64,000 nucleotides of DNA from assembly GCA_009767595.1 (NCBI GenBank), contig VSDK01012488.1:361177-425176 (forward strand), in the 5' to 3' direction. Position 1 is the first letter of the stretch; each line of letters begins with the position of its first letter. A program made the position numbers and the translations under genes. The stretch comes from Symbiodinium kawagutii. Taxonomy: Eukaryota > Sar > Dinophyceae > Suessiales > Symbiodiniaceae. Below, one piece after another: positions 1 to 14,000 of this stretch. The notes below the pieces were generated by a model. It was not told the DNA's origin. It worked only from the letters and a program-made list of their open reading frames with translations, and ran no database searches.

Positions 1-185
1 AAATCAATGGTTGATTTAGGACGATTTAGCGAAAGGATGGAACAACACTCCCACAATAAGGGTGATCAGTCTCATCCTCAGAGCTCAGGTTCACAGTGTT
101 TCAGCATCAAGAGTGAAGGCGGAGCCATTCCCAAGAACCATTCTTGATCTGCCTGGAATTTGATCAACCGAGACTCCGGCAGAAA

Positions 186-250
186 ATGATGATGATGGTG
201 GTGACGACGACAGTGATGGTGATGGTGATGGTGATGGTGATGGTGATGAT
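186..250. repeat. (GATGGT)n microsatellite
   Basis: GATGGT hexamers with GAC interruptions; gives His-, Ser/Pro- and Met/Val-rich false ORFs. Confidence 0.93.
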
Positions 251-287
251 AACAATGAGCGATGATGTAGGACAATGCCAGCCGCAT

Positions 288-1160
288 GCACCGCCCAGCC
301 CAGCCGTATCAAAGATTCACCAACCCAGGACACTGCTCAACCTGCCGCTCAGGGTCTACTTGCGAGCCAATGGTATTGATCCCCTTCCAGTGGCATCGCC
401 TGGAACGGCCATCGGATGGATCACAGGATCAACTGCCACAGCTTGTGCAGCGGCTTGCTGAAGAAATGGACAAACAACCACCTGTCACCCGCGCCCAGAA
501 ATCTTAGTCTTTGAATGGAGATGTTTGCATGACCACCAAACAAGAACAGTAGGAGAAAGTTTAGAAGCAGACATCTGGCAGTTCTGGTTGCAAACTGTGG
601 CATGCTAACGCCAAGACTCCACCATGTCAAGTGAAGTCATCCTGGCTAATCGAAGACTTTTTTCTGGATTGATTCTACTGGCTGCGTAGTGAAACTTCAA
701 ACAATGGTGGCTATACCAACCAGGGAGAATCATTCATGGACAATGGCTTGTCATGTGTGTGTGTATTCTGCGCACGTCAACAGATTGACTAATGACCCCG
801 CCGAACTCGTTTGAAGTCAGCGCATCTCAACCCTGTCGAAGCTGAATCACCCTGCTGGTTGGTTGCTGTAAACCTAGATTTGCCCGCCCTCGCCAGATAG
901 CCTCTCCCTATACTCAAAGTCCCTGCACAGGCCTGTTGTTTTTCACCGACCCAGAAAACCCACAGAATAACCCTGAAACCCCAAAGGGCCAACCCAACAC
1001 CACAACTTCAAATCACTAGTGGTAGACCATTGGTAGATACAGCAATTCGAGTACTATCACTACTACTAAAGTGATCTACTACAACTACCAGTACCATCAC
1101 TCCTACCTTCATTGCTGCAACTTCTCCGATCCTCCATGGCACGCGGCGCAGCCGGTAGCG
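288..1160. other. No recognised gene
   Basis: Between the left-edge microsatellite and the KH exon I see only short unassigned ORFs. One minus-strand block near 385 (RCHWKGINTIGSQVDPERQ, after CCAG) has exon-like ends but no family match. Later exons of the KH gene may lie here or further left. Confidence 0.4.
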
Positions 1161-1161
1161 C

Positions 1162-1287
1162 CTCCTCCACGTACTCCACTTCTGCACGCGCCGACGCGAC
1201 GCTCATGGCGCTGTTCCCGAAGATCCGCACCACGCGATCCGCGCCCTTGGCGTCGCCCTCATCGGGCTCCAGGATCCGGATGTTCAC
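1162..1287 (-). CDS. KH-domain exon, second half
   Basis: Encodes VNIRILEPDEGDAKGADRVV then RIFGNSAMSVASARAEVEYV and EE. Joined to the previous exon it completes a KH fold (strand VNIRIL, strand VVRIFG, helix SVASARAEVEYVEE). The ending ARAEVEYVEE resembles ARSFLEFAED between KH1 and KH2 of FMRP. A GC donor (GAG/GCGCTA) is the likely end; reading stays open to about 1130. Further exons should lie beyond the left edge. Confidence 0.8.
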
Positions 1288-1325
1288 CTCGCTATGGAGT
1301 CATGGGGGCCAGAAATGCTGAGGTA

Positions 1326-1530
1326 GGTGAATAAATGGTGGAAATGGTTGCTACATGAGCTTAATAAATGGTGGAAATGGTTTATATTAGGTTAATAAAT
1401 GGTGGAAATGGTTGCAAATGCTGAATCAATGGTGAATAGATGCTTGAAATGGTTGCTACATTAGGTTCATAAATGGTGGAAATGCTCAAGAAATGCTGCA
1501 AGGATGGTGAACAGATGCTTGATATCATTT
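1326..1530. repeat. Degenerate AAATGGTGGAAATGGTT repeat
   Basis: Several imperfect copies in the intron between the two KH exons. Confidence 0.8.
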
Positions 1531-1572
1531 ATAATGGTTAGAAATCGTCGTGAATGACGCGATGGCTAAGGT

Positions 1573-1618
1573 GATAGGGGATACATTCATAACCGTGGTA
1601 ATCCCCTGTCCCCTATCA
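1573..1618. repeat. Short inverted repeat
   Basis: GATAGGGGATAC ... GTAATCCCCTGTCCCCTATC can fold into a hairpin; in the intron between the KH exons. Role unknown. Confidence 0.5.
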
Positions 1619-2051
1619 AATAACAAGACGGGGATCATTAATTACCATGGCTAATAATTACCACTAGGGGATACTAATAATAAAAGACACAAGACGTAAT
1701 TATTGAGAACAATGGCAATTACTAGTGGTTGGTTAGAATAATTTCCCCTAACAAACGGGAGTCATGAAAAAATCAACGAACTATTCACAATCTCAAGTTC
1801 CACTGCTGACTGATCAAGGTTTGCAACCAAAACGATGCCCTTGACAGTAAACACTCCCGCATAGCAACTGCCCCAGAATGCCCTGTCAACAGTTTCATCT
1901 GATCACTTGGTTGCTGGTCACCCTGTATCCCGGGTGACCATCCGACGAATGTGCGAATTAGTAGTTGTTGCCAACTGGTTGGGAGTTTTACCTATAAGTT
2001 GTTCTGGTTATGCATGGTTCTGACGCAGCGCGCCGCTTCTCACCAAGAGGC

Positions 2052-2193
2052 ATCATACTTGTCCCGCACCGCTCGGATGGTCTCGCCACCCTTGCCAATG
2101 ATGCGGGGGATGAAGTTGCCGTCCACGGTGAACTCACAAGAGTGCTTGAAGCCTTTCGACATGGTGAATTGGTCAACGCGGCTGCTGAGCATT
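2052..2193 (-). CDS. KH-domain exon, first half (GXXG loop)
   Basis: Encodes MLSSRVDQFTMSKGFKHSCE followed by FTVDGNFIPRIIGKGGETIR and AVRDKYD. IIGKGG is the RNA-contacting GXXG loop of a KH domain, with hydrophobic strand FTV before it and helix after it. Acceptor CTTCCTCAG; donor GAT/GCCTCT (GC), phase 0. The domain type and its position suggest KH1 of the FMRP-like gene whose Agenet exons lie at 29-40 kb. A separate vigilin/FMRP-like KH gene cannot be excluded. Confidence 0.82.
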
Positions 2194-2861
2194 CTGAGGA
2201 AGAATGATAGTTGGGATCCATAGTGGTATCATTTATCATTATGATTTTTAATAGGTTCATAGACTGGCACCTAGCCAAGCTAAAACCTCCAAAGTCATCG
2301 GTTTCCCAAGACCTCGGGTTTTCAACAAATTTTGACAATGGTTAAATGCCAATATTGCTCTCAAATTGTTATGACCCTTGGGTCATTGAACGTCTTGAAA
2401 AACGATACTTGAATGCCCGGCACAGGTGGATGCTTTCTGAAGTTGTGGTGCCCCGATTGGTTTCTCTAGACGATCATTTTCGGATGTTTCAGAGGGGAGA
2501 CCTTCGGTATCAACACGGAGCGACGGGTACCTCTGCGTGCTGTGTGGTGCCCAATTACGTGAAAACACGTGAAAACAGCATAAAACAGCTATACTCTATA
2601 ACCACTCACAAGCAAGGGGATTCCAGACACTTGCTTTCAGCAAACTGACAATCAACAACACAGCAGAATAGCACTAGTATCATCACCACCGCCACCACCA
2701 CCACCAGAAGCAGCAGCCATTCCACCTAGCCATTGGCAACATCTAACCAGCCATGAGGATCGAAACTCGCCTGAACCTTCGATTCGATTTCGCTTGTTTT
2801 CCAGCGCCTGGAGGATGGAGATGACATGGAGATACAACTTCGGTATAACGCACCAACCATA

Positions 2862-2928
2862 CCTGCTACGACCTGCTACGACCTGCTACGACCTGCTACG
2901 ACCTGCTATGAGCTGCTATGAGCTGCTA
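2862..2928. repeat. Decamer tandem repeat CTACGACCTG
   Basis: Six to seven copies of a 10-base unit, the last two changed to CTATGAGCTG. Confidence 0.9.
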
Positions 2929-4370
2929 CGATACGCTGATATACCATGATACACCCAGAATTCAAGCTCGACTGCATGAACCAAATCAGGGGGATTATCC
3001 GAAGCATGCGATTTTGTCGTAGCATAGCCCTCTACAAAGCTCGTGGCGAAATCTGCCCATCAGGCTCTGTCAAATATCCTGACGTGTAAGGTGCAGTCAT
3101 GCAGAGCAGTGCCACCATGCAGGGTTTCAAGGAGTTCAAAGATACATATGTCAAATGTCAATAGACTAAATCTATATGTTATTATATGTATATCAAGCTT
3201 TGCATGATTCTCATCCTCCACTTGAGCAGCTTTGGAACCAAGGGACTCGCAGACCCGGGAGGCCATGAACAAGATTTGATTGATCTGGGTATGTTCCAAA
3301 ACAGGGGTATCGAAGCCAATGGTTTATTGGTTATTGCAAGACCCCAATCCCAACCAAAAAACTGAATTCATCGCAGCCTGGCACCAACTCGCAGCTGGAC
3401 CTTCAACCTCTTCTCCCGGACGTCTTGGAAATTTTGAATCCTGGGTTGCCACCCATCTCCCTACGAAAAACCTTGGAAATTAGCACCAGGGGTACACCAT
3501 TTATGCACCACCCTGCGGGGGGTTACCAACAATCGGTTATCAAATTTCGAAAGTGCTAGTGCTGTAGTGAAATTTGGATATGCAAAATCAAAAAGGTGTC
3601 GGAAAAATACTGACCAAGCAATTTTCTATCGTATTTGTCTTTCATATACCTCAGCAATGCAGATGTCTATGATGAACCCAAATATTTGGGCGGAAAAACC
3701 GCCAGCTATTTATGGCAAAATCAGTGGCTTCTTAACATTGATCATCAACCAAGACTAGCTAGTATTAAGCATCAGCATGGCTCTATAACCACCATCGAGT
3801 ACGAAATCATTCCCGATGAATCGCCAATGATTCTCCATTGAAATGCACCCTCAACCACTACAAGATATACTGACCAATCATCAATCAATGGTGAATTAAC
3901 AATAATCATCAATGATCAAGATGATTATCAATAGTCAACATGATGGTCATTGATTAACATTGATAACCAATCATCAACATTAACATGACTCAACATGATG
4001 ATCATTGATTATTCACTTGGTACTCAACATATTAATCAATATGTATCAACCATGATTAACATTGGCTCCCCATTCAACGTGACGTGTAGATTCGTGGCTC
4101 CCGGGGATCGAGTCACTGCTTGCACGAAGCCCCGACATGGGGCCCACCCGCCAAGCTTCTGGGCGGCGCTACTGCTATGGGAATGACAAGCTATGGAAAG
4201 GGTAAGCGATGCTGCAGAATGCTGGTTGATGTACAGTGGTTATTAGATATTAGCGGTTAATAATAGGGCAACCACATAGTGGTGTTTAGTGGTTCTTGGT
4301 GGTTTGTAGTGGATTATAGTGGTTGATCATAGGCCATAATAAGCAACAATAATGGTTCAACTACTATTGT

Positions 4371-4480
4371 TGGTGGTTTTTGAAGCCAGTTTGGGGACCC
4401 CAAAGTTGTGCGTGGTTATTACTATAAATGAAAAGTGTGGAAGATGATAACTGGGGATACCCCTATTTTGAAAAACACCC
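4371..4480. mobile_element. MITE-like inverted-repeat element, family A
   Basis: Starts TGGTGGTTTTTGAAG, has GGGGACCCCAAAG near the left end and GGGGATACCCCTATTTTGA near the right end, closing with AAAAACACCCA. The ends are inverted repeats of each other. About 110 bp, no coding capacity. Confidence 0.65.
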
Positions 4481-7400
4481 ATATGTATGTGTGTCTATGT
4501 ACTTATGTAAGTGTGTAGGTCTGTAGTTAGGTATCGAGGGATCATTACTAGGTATCAAGTGATGTAGGTAAGTATGGTGATTCACGCAGCAATGCACATG
4601 CGTTCAACAATGTAATGCCTGTTCGTATGTACCTGCGTATGGTAACATATTGCAATATCATGTGATGCAGTGCAATGTAATGTGGTGCGAAGTGATACAA
4701 TGGACTCGGCTGGAAAGGAAGGTACATGAATGTCCGTCCCACTATACAAGGTAGTTTATAAATATATGCATATTAGTTAATTAAGATGTTTCAATGGAAA
4801 GTGTGTGCATACATGTCTATATACACATACATACATCAATATAGAGAAAGATCCACGCATGTTATCTGTATTTATATATATAGCACAAATGTGCACCAAG
4901 AAAAAAACAAATAGATGAACCACTTAATGCGGCACCTTGCATTTCAACCACTTTGCATGGTTCAGGGTACCACTCAAGATACCCAATGTATGGACGTTTG
5001 CATATCAAGAAATGTCTTGAGGGTGAGGTATGAGATACCTTAGGAATCCATACCGTAGCCACCTGGAAGCATTGTCGAACAGATAGCGATCATATACAAG
5101 GTGATGTCAAACCATTGAAATGGACATCAAAAACAAAAAATGAAATTCATGTGCTTGGGAACACCGTTCACCAAACAGACCTACTTCACTCAAAGAACCT
5201 CAAAATATGTTCAAACCAAAAAATGTCAAATTTGGAATTCAGCGTTTCTGATTGTATGGCATTGTTGGACGTGCAAATACAGTATGTACACCATTCACGG
5301 CAGCTTTGAAATGGAAATTTAGCTGGGGACAAATGATCAAACAACTGGGGTTTTCCGCTTTCCAATTTTTTACGGGCGCCTGTCTAACTAACACAGGTCT
5401 GCACACTTAATGCCAAGGCTTGCCAAAACTGCGGCTCAATGCGGCTGACATTCGCCTAACATGGCGAAACAGTGCTGCGGCCACAATCTTTTAAGCCAAA
5501 GAACTGCGACTGGTGCTTTATGTGCACTTCCAAGAGGAGTTTTGCCCGCTGTGTCGCCTGGGCATGGGAGGCGGCAGCGCATGAAGGCGACAGAAACAAG
5601 ACAACTTTGCAAACACTCAATCCCCGCCATTCTAGGCGCAAGAAATGGAAAGAACTGGGCCAAATGAAAAAACACCTGACAATAGCGGCGCATTCAAAAA
5701 GACCCTTTTGTGGGCGGCAAGGACTGACATGCGCACACGCGGTGCTGTAAGTAGATTCGGAGAAGCTTCTCTCTGCCTGATATCCCTGCTTCCCTGGCTC
5801 CAACTAACGTCGCGAGGTGGATCGACAGTCAACGCACTCCCATCCCTGCCAGCCAAAACTCGCTTCTGACCAGAAATTGGACGGATTTGTCTAAAAAAGT
5901 TTCCCGTTGGAACGTCAGCGCGCCCACGCTACGGCAAGAAGCGATCATGTGCACGCAGAACAACCAAGCATGCGCCATCTGGGAAAATGGCACCCCCCCC
6001 CCGCGCACCAAAGACTTGCGTTCGATTATGCCGAGTTGCCAGGTTCGCTGACGGGATCAAGCAAGAACCCCAAAATGATCAAAATTTCAGGTCGCAACAT
6101 TGGAGGTTGATCCTGGGCAATCCAGTTCTCCAGATCGACATCTCAGCAATGTGAACAACCGAGCGCTTACTGACGGAGGGATGGTCCACACACCTCTTGA
6201 GGTAGCGGCGTCTGGCGCAACTCGTGGCCTTCATACGACCGTCGGGGATTCAGCCCCCCCTGCTTCTTTGGGTGGCTGACCCGCTGGCTGGTAGGTTGCT
6301 TGGTTGGCTGGTCATGATATGAGCTCCAAACCGTCATTTTAACCGCTAGGAATAAATCAAGGGATATGCTAATAGTATCTGTCAACAATAGCTGGCAGTT
6401 GCATATAAGCAATCATGTATACTAATTGTCACCTTATTCCATGTTGGGGCTGAACACAGGGTGAGCTTTTCATCACAGATTTTGTCAACAGCTTACAAAC
6501 TAAAGGGAGCGATGTGTCTATTTGGACATGTTGTCGCGATGGACTAGAAACTTTGAATGAGAGTAGATCTGTTTTGGCTCTTTGAATGCAGCGATTTTGC
6601 ACTTCTTAGTGAAGGCTCCTTGTTCAACTTTTAGGGCTCTGGGGATGGAGGTGTGTTCACTCACAGTCGTGTTTGGTTTGGCAACCGTTCGCAACCGTCC
6701 GCAATCGTTCGTTGGTCTTTTTATTATTTCGGAACGGTTTAGTTTCAAAGTAGGCATCTTGAGCACAAATACAAATTCACGACTCAATTGCTCAATGATG
6801 ATCCTGCTAACAAAGTCACTACTCAACTGGTCATTGAAAATCACTCGGGCATGTTGAAGACCAGTCGTGTGAGCCACGGGTGAACACCAGCACCATGAAA
6901 TCTATGAATTCGTGTGCTCTTCAGGGAATCCACGTTTGAGCACCACCGTATTTGCGCTTGGGCGCTACGTCGATGGATGAAGACCCACGAAACACCACAC
7001 GAAGCACAAAGGATTCACTACGAAGCGTTGGGACATTCACTTGAGAAGGAGCACCCCCCCGGTGCCAACCAACCAGGTCAACACTTTTGAGCTACGGTTG
7101 ACTGGGGTTGTGAACCTTCCAAGAGTGTCAAGCAGCATCCCTGTCATGGGTACCCCCGAAATCTTTGAAAGAGTTGGATAGAGGCCCTTCTCGGTTTCGT
7201 GGACACTGGAATAATTGGGGTGCCTTTAGATCTGTGGTAGTATACACAACCAGCCTTATCATTTTTTTGTGATTTAGCGGGATCTCCAATTATGCACTTT
7301 CCACTGAAGACGGCCTTCCATTCAGCAGCAGTAGATTGCTGGTCAAGAGATTGTTTTGTCTGCAAGAAAATGCAGCCAAATTCTTGGCAAGCAAGAGGCA

Positions 7401-7699
7401 AACGGTGGATGTACAAACTCAAGGAGTGGCTGTCAAGGCAAGCTTTGACTTATTTCAAGGGAGCTTTCCTACGGGTACTTTGCTGATCATTATCATGTAT
7501 CATAGGTGTTCGAAACAAAAAAACTGCAATGCTGTGGCATACTGGTGGTGCAGCCATGGTTCCATTCCCAGTCCGCATCGAAGTAGCAATTTCCAAACGA
7601 TCAAACACTGCATGGAAACTCACCCATGTTTGGAACCTGGCACATTCACGAATACATTCATGATGCTGTACATTTAGACAATTGCCAATATCTGTATAC

Positions 7700-7792
7700 A
7701 TAATATGTACATACATATAAGATACATATATATATATATGTATGTAAAAATATATATATATATATATATCTAAATACATATACATACATATA
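7700..7792. repeat. (TA)n tract
   Basis: Two TA-dinucleotide runs separated by GTATGTAAAAA, with ACAT repeats at both sides. Confidence 0.93.
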
Positions 7793-8468
7793 AAAGGCTG
7801 TGATTGGCTGTGGGAGAACAACCCCCACCCCTGGTGAACATCCCAAAAATCACAAGACGTTCATGCATTCATTTTTGGGATGACTGGCAATGACCCGTGG
7901 CCATATGTTGAACACATATTTGAATATCAGATAGGTTTTTACAACAGGTGGGCCACATGCAGATGTTTGCAAGGCTTGCATGCACAAATGCCTGCAAACA
8001 ACGGGACCTAAGACTGCACATAAGACTGCACATGGAAGATTATTTGTATGTGTGTGTATATTCTATGCGTAATAACACAGTTGGCTGTTTCATTTCTGGA
8101 AATTCACTTTAGACATTATATGAAAACACATCTGGACAATGATGGGGATTGAAATGGATGGTGCATATATGACATAATATGACATAATATTCTCATCGTT
8201 GGAAGAAAACATGAGTTACACAGCTGCAAATTTGGTGATCACAGAAAGATCAGCCGCTCGATCATGGTCGTTGTTGAATTATTGCATTAATCACTGCAAT
8301 TCGTTTCAAGCACACTATGGTTTGCAATCGCTACTGATAACCTACTGGTAGCTACTAATGAATGGTGATCACTAATTCACTCATTTGTCAGTCGAAACCC
8401 AATTGCTGGGATTGATACCAGCTCCATTAACAGGAGCACTGTCTTGTTTTCCAAAGTCCGGAGCGCAC

Positions 8469-8508
8469 CTTCTTGTCACCCAGCAACTTCAGGGCCAACT
8501 TGGAGGAC
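8469..8508 (-). CDS. Possible small exon between KH0 and KH1, tentative
   Basis: A 40-base block bounded by CTCAG/G and AAG/GTGCGC encodes SSKLALKLLGDKK. It resembles TKLSLIMRNEE of FMRP, which precedes KH1. The phase does not fit directly with the KH exon at 2193, so another exon would be needed. Confidence 0.28.
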
Positions 8509-8652
8509 CTGAGCGGACGGAGATGACGACACAACGTGCGCACCGTGGGATGAACAGATCTGGACCCTGTTCCGGTGACCTCATAGCAGGAGCAACGTGA
8601 CCGAAGCCGACCGAAACACAAAACTTCTCAGCCGGTACAACGTCAAAATGGC

Positions 8653-8768
8653 GAGCTGGGTCAAGCAGTTAACCATCAATAACGGCTTATAATAACCAAC
8701 CAAATCATAGGGAAAACAATGGCTAATGATAGGGGAACCAGGGGTACGGGGTTTTGACCCACAGCCAT
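8653..8768. mobile_element. MITE-like inverted-repeat element, family B
   Basis: Left GAGCTGGGTCAAGCAGTTAA, right GGGGTTTTGACCCACAGCCA; ends are inverted repeats of TGGCTGTGGGTCAA. Interior CATAGGGAAAACAATGGCTA. Confidence 0.68.
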
Positions 8769-10050
8769 ATTGTGGTGAAGCATTGTCAGGCTAGCGGAAT
8801 ATTATCACGGTGGCGGTGATGGAACAAGATTATGGTGGTGGAACATTATCTTGGTAGTGTGTAACATGGCCATATGGTTGAAAACATGCCATTGTCGGGT
8901 CGGTAGTGATATCTCTAGCCGAAACAAGCAGCTAGTCCAATCCCCTAACTGCGGGTGTCTTGAACCGTTCAACCGCTCATCTGACGAACCTTGCAATCGG
9001 CAGAAGTCGCCGCTGCTTCAAGGGCGAGCTACTGGAGGTCTAGACCATGTAATGGATCACCATACTTGGTGGCTGTTAGATCCCTTGCTAAAAGTCGAAC
9101 TTTGAGTGGTTATATAGTAAATCAATCATATCCCAAAAAAGCTAAAAAGATGCTTTTTTAACCAAAGGCACATCTCCTAAAAAATCCAATATAAATTTCT
9201 GAGATTACGAAAAGAAATTGCAGCAGAAACCGTGTGCTGCCAGTCTTCGAGCTGCGAACCATATCCCAACATATCCCACCACCCCATCATATCCCATCAT
9301 ATCCCATCACCACATACCACATCCCATTCATAATCCACAATCCATCGCTTGTATTTGCCATGTGTCTCATGCATCCTCCATGTTCTTGACCTTCGTTAAG
9401 CTGCCTTTGTGTTCTCATCTGCAAACATGGCTGTCAAAGCCCTATCGCCTATGTCTTTGTTAAGCATCCACATTGTGGGGGGGACCTCGAGGACATTTGA
9501 TATTGAGCAATACTAATAGTGATGCGTTTCTGCACCATTCTTGGCTTAAACTCCGGACTTCCAAAATTTCGCTCACTCACCCCCGCAGCCAACATGCCCT
9601 GCCGCCATTCGCCCATCTTTTGAGAGGCAACACAACGATGCCTACGCGGCTCCTGCGGGCATCTTGCTCAAATCTCTGAGTCGCTGAGTTAGGACTTCTG
9701 CGTTCACCTTGCAGCACTGAAAATCCAACTGCTCCGACGAGAAGAACCACGGGCCCCCTATTACGTAGCCGGGTAAGTCAGTGGTTGACGTCTGTTACAT
9801 GAAATACTGCAAAAAACATGATCGCTTCTTGTTAGGTCAAATACTACAAAACAACAACAGGTGAAGACTGCAATAAACATGTGACGATCCATGTTTTTCA
9901 TTCATGTGCTCAATAGGTTTCTGATGGTGACCTCATGACTCAAATGTGTCAGTCATGCATGGAGGTCTCCCGAAATATCCGGAAATCAAAACACCGCTTC
10001 ATGATCTCAAAATCTTCATCCATTGAAATATTGAGGATTGCTTACAAACA

Positions 10051-10074
10051 AAGGCACCCCCAAGTTCGGGGTGC
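10051..10074. repeat. GC-rich hairpin
   Basis: GGCACCCCC and GGGGTGCC flank a 6-7 base loop about 800 bases past the AIFM3-like stop. It could be part of a decayed inverted-repeat element. Confidence 0.45.
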
Positions 10075-10856
10075 CCTCATGTATAAACCATCCTATACTG
10101 GATAGGCCCACGACTGGTGCTCGTGACTTGTGGCATGCAGGGGAGCCACCAGCTGGTCATGTCGACTGGACAGCTCACCGAGGTGACTACATACTTTCTC
10201 CTACAAAGGACTGGGTAGCAAAGCTAATGGCAACAAATCACAAGACACTGAAACGAGGACCCTGTTTCATAAGCTCATGTTTATGAGCTGTGTCTTGGTC
10301 ACCAATCATTTTAACACCCAGAATTGGTTCGTAAGCTGTTATTGAGCTTTCAGGGTGATTGCAAAGTGAAACCCATCATATCGTGTATTGTGGATATTTC
10401 AAAGGTGACCAATGACCTGCCAGCTTCTCGCATGCCATCATGCTGAATTGTGACACTCCACCAACCTGATTTGGCATTGGCGTATAGAACCTCTTCCTCA
10501 ACCATTTGCCCACCATGTTCGGTCCTATGGGCTGTTGGAAATCATGTGTGTTTCATCAGTTCAAGAATCTGATTTGTGCAGTCGGCACAATCCGTGTTGT
10601 ATGACAAGTAGTTCTCCTACTTGGTCTGAAAAGGATGCAACTTTTAGCCCGTCAGATGGAAATAAAAATCAGCGTACCCCTTTCCCAACAAAGCACAAGC
10701 CATTCAGCAATATTGACCATGACTCATGATTCTTGTTCCTTAACCATGTTCGTGTCAACCATGCTTAGCTACGTCAGTAGTTGTCAACCATTCTTAGCTA
10801 TCAAGACACATCAACCACTGACACATCAACCTTCAAAAATAATCACCTCAAAATCA

Positions 10857-11048
10857 TCATAAGCAACCAGTGGTTGTCATGGACCATGACCATGACACAT
10901 CAACCACTGACCTCCAGTCGTGCCTCCAAGTCACCGTTCCAAGCATCAGTTCTGACACGCTGGGCATGCGCCCTCGTCTCATGAGCTCGGCACAGACCAC
11001 CGCGATGGGGTCCCGGTTCACCGTGGCAACCGCACGGATCTCATCGTC
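10857..11048 (-). CDS. AIFM3: AIFM3-like exon 15, C-terminus
   Basis: Begins DDEIRAVATVNRDPIAVVCA followed by ELMRRGRMPSVSELMLGTVT; the family reads DEVIAVA.MN.DP....AE....G. Reading continues to TGA at 10859-10857. The last 20 or so codons (Trp/Ser-rich) do not look conserved, and a good GTCAGT donor near 10909 would allow a further short exon. Confidence 0.8.
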   Translation of the reverse strand, partial: DDEIRAVATVNRDPIAVVCAELMRRGRMPSVSELMLGTVTWRHDWRSVVDVSWSWSMTTTGCL

Positions 11049-14000
11049 CTGGAGAGCGGCATGGGAAGCCATCCGAAGGAGGGGAGATTCAGCATAGCTA
11101 ATTTAATCACAGGTGATGAACCATGGATGACTAACCAGAGGTGATTGAGCATAGGTACTCTTGGGCATAGGTGATTAATCAGAGGTGATTGGCCATAGGT
11201 AACTGTAACCATAGGTGATGAACTGTTGAACTTAGCATTTTTTGGGGAGTTAAACCTACCTGGCAATGGAAAATCACCATATTTTGTAGAGCAACCCCGG
11301 GAAAACAGCTATAAATGGTGGATTCTCCAGCCAGCCATGTTAGTTTACCGGAGGGTGACCTAATCATAGGTGATCAACCAAGGTGACCAGAGGTGATGAC
11401 CCACAGGTAATTAACCAGAGGTGATTGACCATAGGTAATTGTAACCATAGGAATTGACTGGGTACATGAGCATATGTAATTGAGAATAGCCAATTGCCCA
11501 TAGGTCGTTGCCCATAGGCCCATAGGATCCCATTGGTGATTAGCCATAGGTGATCAACCACAGGTGATGAAGCCAAATCTCTGATAGCTTCCTGTTGCTT
11601 CCGGGAACTATCCAGCTTGGCTTACGGCGGTCACAGTGACTCGACATGGTGGCATGGTCCCCTGTCAGATCCTCGGTGTAGTAGGAGATGAACTCCATGT
11701 TGCTCACCTGTGGCGCCGCTCGATGCCATCGGAGTTACCCTACCCAGCGTCACGCAGCACCGGCGAAACGCTGCTGATGTGCTTATCACATTTATCAACT
11801 TTTGAGATATACTCAACTGGTGAGCGTCATCCCGTTCCAACCATAAATTCTCTCAACTGTCGATGGTTGTTGGTTATGATAACTCACTGTCTCCGACTTT
11901 GCCACCACGACGACCACATCATTAGCACTATCCAGTAATACACTATCCACACATATGATGTATGTTCTTAACATGGCCACTATTAACCATATGGCCAATG
12001 TCAACCACTACACTATCAACCCTTCTTCATCACATGACCCCATATGGTTAACCCATACGATCACCTTGGCTTCTGTTGCGTCCAAGACCTCCCTGCACCC
12101 AGATAAATCTCCACATACTGCAGATTTGCATGTCCGACATGCATGGGATCAAGAACATACATCTATGTGGGTGTTTCTCAAAATAGGGGTACCTCGAAAT
12201 CATCGAATATGAATCATTTTTTGTAATATACCATCCATTTTTCGTGGTCCTCTGCTATAACTTGAGAAACCAAAATATGTTTATCAACTAGTAGTTGTTT
12301 AGCCACCATTGTTGCTCACTATCCTCATTTATTAACCACTATAATCCATTACAATCCCATACTATCGACCATTTTCAATGGAGTTAACCCTTATAAAACC
12401 CTTGTAACACCGTACATGATCCATGTTCGCAAGGGTTTCATAAGGGTTATAACCATTTTTAATGGTTATAACCCTTATAAGCCATGTTTGCAGTCCCACC
12501 CAGCCCTTGTTACTTCCAACCCCCGATGTTCCACCCGTCGCCCCAGATCCAAGTCGCATCGCCCTCGATGATCACACGATCTAAGGCTTCGGGCGCATGG
12601 CCCACGAAGCGCAGGTTGAGGTTTCCGAAGAGGCCTCCGCGGAGCTGCAGCGATAGTGTGGGATTGTAATGGATATAGTAAGCCACTATTGTTAGTTTAG
12701 CCACTATTGTTGGTTTTATAAGGGTTATAACCATTGATAATGGTCAATAGTATGGGATGATAATGGATATATAGTGGTTAATAAGAGGGGAGAACTCCAA
12801 CAATAGTGGCTAAACGATGAAGATATGTTGGTTTCGACCTAGCCATGGGGGACCCCAAAGTTATGAATGGTTTATTACTCTAGATGGTTAATATTGGATG
12901 ATTTAGGGGTCCCCTATTTTAAGAAACACCCAGCTGAGTTGCAGCAGTGGCTGATCTGCAAACGCTGCTGATATGTGTTCATCATCTCTGCAGACATGAA
13001 TTTGCGTGATTTTTGTGAAAGATCATTGCCAAAGTAAAACCCTCAAAAAGATGCAAAGAGATTCTGAGAGTATATTCATGGGTGTGAAGTGGTCTGAAGG
13101 TCTCTGCTTTTCTCCAAAGACATCAGTGTCTGCTCACCGATCGGCCTCGCCACCCCAACCCGGTGGCCTGACCAAAAGAACGGCGTGGTGGTGAAGGGCT
13201 GGAACTTGCCCAGCATGTTTTGGGCGGCGACGCGTCCCTGTTGCATTGCGACATCCCAGTGTTCGATGCGCACCCGCTGTCCAGTCTTGACCGCTGGATA
13301 GGCACACACATCACCCGCGGCAAAGAGGTTTTCACAGTTTTCCGCTTGAAGGAAGGGATTCCTGCAGGCACCAAATGCAAGGACCGCTATCATTGTTGTT
13401 CGTATGATCTGCCTTCGAGCTCATGATTGACTGATGATTCAGGTTTGTCCTTTGCAATAATCATTGTTCAGTTGGTAGGTGGTTTTGATGATTGCAAGCG
13501 ACCCAGCGTCTCCCCAAGAGAAGACAGCTAGTCAAACAAAACGTGAAAAACCGCTCTGAAGCAAGCCAAGCTTCACGATGATGGCGCCATTCTTGTCCTT
13601 GGCGCTACAGCAGGAACAGCGAAGCAGGGAATGTGTTGAAGACTTTGGGTCTACTCAGTCTGTGAGTACCGCCCCCACTAAGATTGAGGAGAACGAGCTA
13701 AAAAAAAACTCATTGGTATCTTTTGCGATCTGTACACTCGAAATGAGCCACTGTTTCGAGATCATGTATGCCCATTCCCTCGCATGGAAGATGATTGACC
13801 TACATGATCCTTCAAAGTTACTCCTAAGGGTTGGATGAAGCAATGAATTACATCTGCACTCCAAAATCACCCGTCCAAAATCGCTCAAAACTGCAGCTTC
13901 ACCAACCTTCTCGCGGCCCAAGTGTCCAAGGACAATCCTTCCACGAAGCGCGTGTTGGGCAGCACCCCTGCTCCAACCACCACAGCATCCGCAGGCAGCA

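Larger units (their letters stand above)
2200..8460. other. Non-coding or intronic, no recognised exon
   Basis: Mostly AT-rich unique sequence with a family A element, the decamer array and a TA tract. A moderately GC-rich block at 5440-5870 has open plus-strand frames (for example KNCDWCFMCTSK) but no family match and no clear splice signals. Confidence 0.4.

Noticed and set aside
10051..10074. Bacterial-type intrinsic terminator
   Set aside because: Hairpin without a following U tract, and all gene structure in the window is eukaryotic.
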